NCBI GenBank assembly: GCA_031257695.1
Contig: JAIROB010000145.1
Span: forward strand, 1 to 9,184
Length of the DNA stretch: 9,184 nt
Direction: 5' to 3'
Source: Treponema sp.
Lineage (GTDB): Bacteria; Spirochaetota; Spirochaetia; Treponematales; Breznakiellaceae
The translations under genes were made by a program, and so were the position numbers. A model generated the notes under the pieces. The model was not told the origin of the DNA and searched no databases. It saw only the letters and a list, made by a program, of their open reading frames with translations. Below, piece by piece: positions 6,092 through 9,184 of the stretch (positions are counted from its first letter, which is position 1; every line of letters starts with the position of its first letter).

Positions 6092-6120
6092 ATGGTAAAT
6101 CGGCTTCTGGGAAACGTCAA
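6092..6120 (-). promoter_or_regulatory. Candidate sigma-70-type promoter for the URO-D-family gene
   Basis: Minus strand TTGACG (6120-6115), 17-base spacer, TACCAT (6097-6092). The -35 matches 5 of 6 and the -10 4 of 6. This would give a leader of about 47 bases. A second TATACT (6062-6057) lies nearer the gene but has no good -35 at 16-18 bases and would start inside the ribosome binding site. Confidence 0.4.
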
Positions 6121-6151
6121 GAAATATATAGAAATCACCGTCAACAAGTTA

Positions 6152-6335
6152 AGAAGGGGGAGGTCTCCCCCTCGCTCCAGCCGTGCTTCGCACGTCTTAC
6201 GCTACCCCCTCTCCGGGGGACACAAGCATGCGGCGCAGGGTTGTGTGGGCGCTTGGGGAGCGCCCCGGCCCGGAGGTCCGAAGCAGGACGCTGAGGACTG
6301 TAGGGCCTTACCCCCGGACCCCCCAGCCAGAGCAT
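6152..6335. repeat. Second hairpin-rich non-coding block
   Basis: A GC-rich stretch with inverted repeats in series: GGGGGAG/CTCCCCC (6156-6171, 2-base loop), CGTGC/GCACG with loop TTC (6182-6194), CCCCC/GGGGG (6205-6219) and GGGCGCT/AGCGCCC with loop TGGGG (6247-6265). Several short frames cross it but none has a ribosome binding site, domain or plausible composition. The right edge joins, somewhere in 6325-6340, the remnant of an ABC ATPase that lacks its 5' end, so like the block at 436-570 it sits at a gene break point. I read it as an interspersed repeat or mobile-element remnant; copy number cannot be assessed from one window. Confidence 0.45.
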
Positions 6336-6528
6336 ACTGGGGGAATTTATCGCCCTGGCGGGGCCCAACGGTTCGGGGAAAACAACGATCCTCAAATTGC
6401 TCCTGGGGTTGGAACAACCCCAGGCAGGCGCCATCCACCTCTTTGGAGCGGGATCCGCCCTGGGGGAGCGGAACCGGATAGGCTATGTGCCCCAGCAATC
6501 CGCCTATGACCCCGCTTTCCCAGGATAA
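6334..6528 (+). pseudogene. Metal ABC-transporter ATPase remnant (ZnuC/TroB-like)
   Basis: About 64 codons of an ABC ATPase of the zinc/manganese importer type. The frame reads ILGEFIALAGPNGSGKTTIL, which contains the complete Walker A (GPNGSGKTT, bases 6361-6387). Then LLLGLEQPQAGAIHLFG follows, then IGYVPQQSAYDPAFPG, containing the Q-loop glutamine and the D-x-x-FP stretch characteristic of ZnuC-like ATPases. It ends at a TAA (6526-6528) just after that motif. The first strand before Walker A, the start codon, and the whole signature (LSGGQ)/Walker B half are missing, so it cannot function. The break on the left abuts the hairpin-rich block. No permease or metal-binding protein gene is adjacent. 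The family call is secure from Walker A plus Q-loop; the metal is inference from the D-x-x-FP context. Confidence 0.78.
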
Positions 6529-6589
6529 ACGCATAGAAGTAAAAAAACCATGGGGATTTGTTCTAAAAACTTTTGAGAGGAAGGTGTGT

Positions 6590-7156
6590 ATGAACTATCT
6601 TGTCATTTCCGGCAATCCCAAAAAAGACGAAGGGCTCTGCGCTTCGGTGACAGGCCAGATTGCCGCGGGCGCCAGGGACGGGGGGGCTTCCGTGGAGACC
6701 CTGTTTGTGGACAAGCTGGAACGCTGCCATGTGTGCGGGGGCGGCTGGGGATCATGCCGGGAGCAGCATCGCTGCGCGTTCGGCAGGGACGGCTTCGACG
6801 AAGCCCAGGAGGCGGTAAAAAAGGCGGATCAGCTTTGCTTTGTCACCCCGGTGTACTGGGCAGAAATGGCGGAAGCCCTCAAGTCATTTTTCGACCGGCT
6901 ACGGCGCTGCGAATTCGGCCAAAGCGGAGCCTTGTCGGGCAAGCAGATCCTGCTGGTCGCGTCCCCGGGCGGAAGCGGCAACGGCCTGCTGACCTGCCTT
7001 GAGCAGATGGACCGGTTTTGCCGCCACACCGGCGCGGTGATATTCGACTATGTGGGCATCAACCGCTGGAACAACGACTACAAGCGAAAAGCCGTATATG
7101 CCGCAGCGCGGGCCATGGCGGAGGGCCGCAAGGCCGGGGAGACCCTGGCACAGTAG
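6590..7156 (+). CDS. Flavodoxin-fold NAD(P)H-dependent FMN reductase / iron-sulfur flavoprotein-like
   Basis: A 188-residue flavoprotein. The N-terminus MNYLVISGNPKKDEGLC is the first strand and FMN phosphate-binding loop of the FMN reductase superfamily (pattern G-S/N-P-R/K...S). TPVYWAEMAEALKSFFDRL (86-104) is the family's second flavin-contact segment and helix, and LLVASPGGSGNGLL (121-134) the third. Cysteines at 46, 49, 56 and 62 form C-x2-C-x6-C-x5-C in the place where iron-sulfur flavoproteins of anaerobes carry a compact [4Fe-4S] motif, so electron transfer between a cluster and FMN is plausible but not proven; spacing differs from the classic methanogen Isf. The start at 6590 follows a good ribosome binding site (GAGAGGAAGG); the longer frame from 6485 overlaps the ABC remnant and is unlikely. 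No partner is adjacent; it stands alone between two degraded segments. Confidence 0.85.
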   Translation: MNYLVISGNPKKDEGLCASVTGQIAAGARDGGASVETLFVDKLERCHVCGGGWGSCREQHRCAFGRDGFDEAQEAVKKADQLCFVTPVYWAEMAEALKSFFDRLRRCEFGQSGALSGKQILLVASPGGSGNGLLTCLEQMDRFCRHTGAVIFDYVGINRWNNDYKRKAVYAAARAMAEGRKAGETLAQ

Positions 7157-7160
7157 AACG

Positions 7161-7331
7161 CTACCGCGCCTCCGCTTTGGCTTTTGCCTCAGCCCCCACC
7201 GCCGTGGTGAGCTGATCCGGGCAGGATGTCTGTTTAAAACCGCAGCGGACGCCCTTGAGTTTTTTGACAAGCTCCTGGGCGTCCGTCCCCTCCCCCAGGC
7301 GGACGAGGGCGGCAAGGTATTGGCCGGATTT
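7161..7331 (-). pseudogene. Start-less reading frame, possible 3' remnant of a lost gene
   Basis: On the minus strand 56 codons are open from just after a TGA (7334-7332) to a TAG (7163-7161). The translation (KSGQYLAALVRLGEGTDAQE, then LVKKLKGVRCGFKQTSCPDQ, then LTTAVGAEAKAKAEAR) has protein-like composition with amphipathic helix character and a basic-acidic tail, unlike the arginine/proline-rich shadow frames around it. There is no ATG, and no GTG or TTG before its 45th codon, so as it stands it cannot be translated alone. It looks like the 3' end of a gene whose front was removed or frameshifted near 7332. I cannot name a family. Alternatively it may be a chance open frame in GC-rich DNA. 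Confidence 0.35.
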
Positions 7332-7359
7332 TCAGGGGGATAGCGGGGGCCGGGCGGGC

Positions 7360-7388
7360 TTGACACCAGGATAAGGCCGGCATATAGT
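7360..7388 (+). promoter_or_regulatory. Near-consensus sigma-70 promoter of the toxin-antitoxin operon
   Basis: TTGACA (7360-7365), exactly 17 bases, then TATAGT (7383-7388): 6 of 6 at -35 and 5 of 6 at -10 with ideal spacing. The predicted start near 7395 gives a leader of about 32 bases before the GTG of the antitoxin, including AAGGAGG (7411-7417). Confidence 0.85.
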
Positions 7389-7406
7389 CAAACTAGTCAG
7401 ACTATA
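7383..7406. promoter_or_regulatory. Palindromic operator overlapping the TA promoter
   Basis: A 24-bp imperfect palindrome: outer arms TATAGTC (7383-7389) and GACTATA (7400-7406) are perfect complements, the centre is ACTAGT (itself palindromic), and only two mismatched base pairs separate them. It covers the -10 box and start site. Antitoxins of the Phd/YefM and related groups, often together with their toxin, repress their own operon at such sites; that this one does so is inference. Confidence 0.7.
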
Positions 7407-7426
7407 GCAGAAGGAGGAAACGAACC

Positions 7427-7696
7427 GTGGAAGCGCAAGCAAATAACCCTGTCTGGCAATTGCAGAGGGCCAAGGCGATGCTGAGCGAAGTCGTGCGATC
7501 CGCCGCCCGGGAGCCTCAGATCATCACCGTCCGGGGAGAGGAAAAGGCGGTTGTCCTTTCCATGGAGGAGTACAAGAAGCTCAACAAGCCGGACAAGCCG
7601 ACCCTGTATGAATTTTTCCAGAGTTCGCCCTGGCGTGATATTGAATTGGAATTGCCGGAACGGCGTATTGAGCCCATGCGGGACATAAACCTGTGA
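7427..7696 (+). CDS. Antitoxin, Phd/YefM family
   Basis: An 89-residue antitoxin. The N-terminal part has the Phd/YefM DNA-binding and dimer fold: WQLQRAKAMLSEVVRSAARE (10-29) matches the family's leading helices, followed by PQIITVRGEEKAVVLSMEEYKKL (30-52), the typical beta-hairpin and E-E-Y-x-x-L helix. The C-terminal region (58-89, LYEFFQSSPWRDIELELPER and on) would wrap the toxin. The start is GTG at 7427, supported by AAGGAGG 9 bases upstream and by the length of the domain. Its stop overlaps the toxin's GTG start (7693-7696), so translation is coupled. It carries its own promoter and palindromic operator, making autoregulation likely. Length is normal for the family (75-95). Confidence 0.92.
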   Translation: MEAQANNPVWQLQRAKAMLSEVVRSAAREPQIITVRGEEKAVVLSMEEYKKLNKPDKPTLYEFFQSSPWRDIELELPERRIEPMRDINL

Positions 7697-8115
7697 ATTA
7701 TCTCCTTGACACCAATGTTGCATCGGAAATACGGAAACGAAATTGCAACATCAATGTCAAGCGTTTTGTGGATAATTACGACAGGAAGACATTTTTCATA
7801 AGCGCCGTAAGCATTGGGGAAATTTCCTATGGAGTGGAACGGCTTCCCCCTGGCGAAAAAAAGATCCGGTTTGCTTATTTCCTGAATGTCCAGATACCTG
7901 AATGGTTCGAGGACCGTATCATCCCCGTTGACAGGGAAGTCATGCGGGAATGGGGCAGGATCTGCGCCCGCATAGGCAGGACCCTGCCCCTGCTCGACTC
8001 CCTCATCGCCGCGACCGCCCTGGCCCGGGGTTTTACGGTGGCGACGCGAAACACCAGGGACTTTGCGGATATTGAAGGCATCCTGTTGCTCAACCCCTGG
8101 GAATTTCCGGCATAG
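7693..8115 (+). CDS. Toxin, PIN-domain ribonuclease (VapC/FitB-like)
   Basis: A 140-residue PIN-domain toxin, expected to cleave RNA (often tRNA or rRNA) with a magnesium centre when freed from its antitoxin. The acidic set is complete: Asp6 in MNYLLDTNVASE, Glu43 in ISAVSIGEISYGVERL, Asp102 in LPLLDSLIAATAL, and Asp123 in VATRNTRDF; Asn120 of the same motif is also conserved. The FitB/VapC-type landmark LLDTNVxSE and the C-terminal NPWE are present. It begins with GTG overlapping the antitoxin stop codon by 4 bases, the standard TA layout. It is full length and looks functional. No other partner follows; a hairpin overlaps its 3' end. Confidence 0.94.
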   Translation: MNYLLDTNVASEIRKRNCNINVKRFVDNYDRKTFFISAVSIGEISYGVERLPPGEKKIRFAYFLNVQIPEWFEDRIIPVDREVMREWGRICARIGRTLPLLDSLIAATALARGFTVATRNTRDFADIEGILLLNPWEFPA

Positions 8116-8132
8116 GTCCCCTTGCTATGCCG
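8108..8132. terminator. Hairpin between convergent toxin and [2Fe-2S] genes
   Basis: CGGCATAG (8108-8115) pairs perfectly with CTATGCCG (8125-8132), and TTCC before and GGAA shortly after extend it with a 3-base bulge. It begins in the toxin's last codons and lies just past the stop of the minus-strand gene (8156). No T-run follows on either strand, so it may be a rho-assisted or weak bidirectional terminator. Confidence 0.35.
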
Positions 8133-8155
8133 CCGGAACAGGCCATGACTTCCAC

Positions 8156-8422
8156 TTATTCCTGAAGGGGTCCTGATAACAGCTTTGCGGACACCTCCCG
8201 GACAAAAAATTCTCCCGAAGATTCCGCGGTCACTTGATGGATCACGCCGTTTACCGAAACCGCCACCCCCGGATTTTGACATTGCTTTTGACAAAAGCTG
8301 GATTTGAAAGCAATCCTGCCGTGGAGGGATCGTTCCTCAATGATCTGCTGGAATGTCTGGATGACATTGTAGGCCCCCTTGATATGGCAGGAACTGCCGA
8401 TGCAAACGGTTAGTTCAAGCAT
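8156..8422 (-). CDS. Thioredoxin-like [2Fe-2S] ferredoxin (NuoE/HydC-like C-terminal domain)
   Basis: An 88-residue electron-transfer protein with the cluster motif of thioredoxin-like ferredoxins: Cys7-x4-Cys12 in VCIGSSCHIKGAYNV and Cys44-x3-Cys48 in SSFCQKQCQNPGVAVSVNG. It lacks the N-terminal helical bundle of full NuoE/HndA/HydC proteins (about 150 residues), being the cluster domain alone. The start at 8422 has a good ribosome binding site (AAAGGAG) and an 8-base overlap (ATGCTTGA) with the end of the hydrogenase gene, so the two are translationally coupled. Together they suggest electrons pass between the hydrogenase H-cluster and this protein. Such stand-alone ferredoxins also occur next to hydrogen-sensing [FeFe] hydrogenases, so the pair could be sensory or catalytic. 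Confidence 0.88.
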   Translation of the reverse strand: MLELTVCIGSSCHIKGAYNVIQTFQQIIEERSLHGRIAFKSSFCQKQCQNPGVAVSVNGVIHQVTAESSGEFFVREVSAKLLSGPLQE

Positions 8423-9184
8423 GGGTTTTCTCCTTTGCGTACTCCACGTGCAAAAGTTCATGCACCCGGCCCTTGAGAAGATCCTTGTAGAGATTCATCA
8501 TCAGGGGGTTTTCTTCCGGCCGTCTGATATTGCAGAGTTTGTCCGCGGAGTACAGTCCCCGGCCCCGCTCCTCCTTTGCCGCAAAAACCGCCGGGGGCTG
8601 TCCCGCGCCGGAAACGCAGCCGCCGGGACAGGCCATCACCTCCACAAAGTCAAACCGGTAGTCCTGTTCGCCGGATTTTATTTTTTCGACAAGATCCGCG
8701 GCGTTTTTAAGGCCGCTTGCCATGGCGATCTTCAGTTCCCGATCCCCGACAGTAATGCTGGCGGTTTTTATTCCCTCCATGCCCCGTACCCCGCGGTAGC
8801 CGAGGCTTTGCAGCGTCGCGGCGGATTTGTCCGAAGCGATCCTCCGCAGTACCGCCTCGGTGACGCCGCCGGAAACGCCGAAAATAAGGCCCGCGCCGCT
8901 CAGGGTTCCAAAGGGCATATCCACCGCCTCCGGCTCCAGTTCCTTGAAGAGGATTCCCGATTCACGGATCATCCCGATTAGCTCCTGGGTGGTAAGCACA
9001 TAGTCCACATAGCGTTCATGTTCGTTCCGCATGAACTCGCTCCGGGCGGCTTCAAACTTCTTGGCGGTGCAGGGCATGACAGCCACGTGCACGTGGGGCC
9101 GGCTTGAGATGCGGCTTGCCTCCTCCTTGATTACCGCCGCAAACATCTGCATGGGAGAACGGGCGCTTGAAATATGGGGGAGCA
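8415..9184 (-). CDS. [FeFe] hydrogenase large subunit, C-terminal part (5' end outside window)
   Basis: The visible 255 residues are the C-terminal half of the H-cluster domain, which makes or oxidises H2. The frame stays open to the window edge and begins LPHISSARSPMQM, equivalent to the family's L-S-x-x-K-S-P-Q-Q-M segment, so the ATG at 9152 is internal. Counting from that Met, motif L2 is MPCTAKKFEAAR (26-37, cluster Cys28 and conserved Lys) and motif L3 is EVMACPGGCVSGAGQP (171-186, cluster cysteines 175 and 179). Between them FGVSGGVTEAVLR (91-103) is the usual helix lead-in. L1 (TSCCP) and the N-terminal ferredoxin domains lie to the right, off the window. Unusual points are Ala for the usual Cys in SSARSP and Ser/Ala in L3 (the common form is G-G-G-Q-P). 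The short C-terminus has the NPLMMNLYKDLL...HELLHVEY tail of the family. Confidence 0.95.
   Translation of the reverse strand, partial: LPHISSARSPMQMFAAVIKEEASRISSRPHVHVAVMPCTAKKFEAARSEFMRNEHERYVDYVLTTQELIGMIRESGILFKELEPEAVDMPFGTLSGAGLIFGVSGGVTEAVLRRIASDKSAATLQSLGYRGVRGMEGIKTASITVGDRELKIAMASGLKNAADLVEKIKSGEQDYRFDFVEVMACPGGCVSGAGQPPAVFAAKEERGRGLYSADKLCNIRRPEENPLMMNLYKDLLKGRVHELLHVEYAKEKTHA

Noticed and set aside
6183..6509. Plus-strand frames crossing the hairpin block and ABC remnant as a small protein gene
   Set aside because: Arg/Pro-rich translation without ribosome binding site; it reads the ABC remnant in the wrong frame and results from GC-rich repeat sequence.
1..9184. CRISPR array, tRNA, rRNA or riboswitch
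   Set aside because: I saw no regularly spaced direct repeats, no cloverleaf with conserved T-arm sequence, and no recognisable aptamer core by eye; a covariance search would be needed to exclude small RNAs.

Overview
The window looks like a GC-rich anaerobic bacterium, most likely a spirochaete of the termite-gut Treponema / Breznakiellaceae type. The reasons are an [FeFe]-hydrogenase C-terminus with a thioredoxin-like [2Fe-2S] partner, a corrinoid-methyltransferase-like URO-D protein, a relaxed spirochaete-style lipobox, and hairpin-rich intergenic repeats. The taxonomic placement is inference; no rRNA or marker gene is present.

Layout, left to right. Positions 1-405 hold the 3' end of a cardiolipin synthase (+). 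Positions 406-570 are a hairpin-rich non-coding block that abuts a broken lipoprotein metallophosphoesterase (-, homology 570-785). Upstream of that, in the same direction, lies a small outer-membrane-like protein (-, 805-1353). It is divergent from an XRE-family regulator (+, 1437-1838), with a palindrome over the predicted promoter between them. A strong hairpin (1870-1906) separates the regulator from a convergent RqcH/NFACT-family gene (-, 1905-3374). That gene is divergent from an exported GH3 / NagZ-like glycosidase (+, 3444-4589). A stub of an RluA-type pseudouridine synthase follows (+, 4615-4794) and runs through an intrinsic terminator. A URO-D / methyltransferase-like gene (-, 4785-6038) comes next, with a strong ribosome binding site.

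Positions 6039-6589 contain no intact gene: a second hairpin-rich block, then a remnant of a metal ABC-transporter ATPase that keeps only Walker A to just past the Q-loop. A flavodoxin-fold flavoprotein with four cysteines follows (+, 6590-7156), then a convergent start-less reading frame (-, 7161-7331). A complete toxin-antitoxin module (Phd/YefM antitoxin plus PIN/VapC toxin, + 7427-8115) has a near-consensus promoter overlapped by a 24-bp imperfect palindrome. The right edge is a translationally coupled minus-strand pair: the [FeFe] hydrogenase C-terminus (8415-9184, cut by the window edge) and a small [2Fe-2S] thioredoxin-like protein (8156-8422).

Overall this is a patchwork: intact housekeeping or metabolic genes interleaved with three gene fragments of recognisable family, one possible further fragment, two hairpin-rich blocks and a TA module. 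That pattern suggests repeated recombination or insertion. I see no clear multi-gene novel system. The points most worth checking are the two hairpin blocks at gene break points, the terminator inside the RluA stub, the regulated OMP/XRE control region, and the class of the hydrogenase pair.
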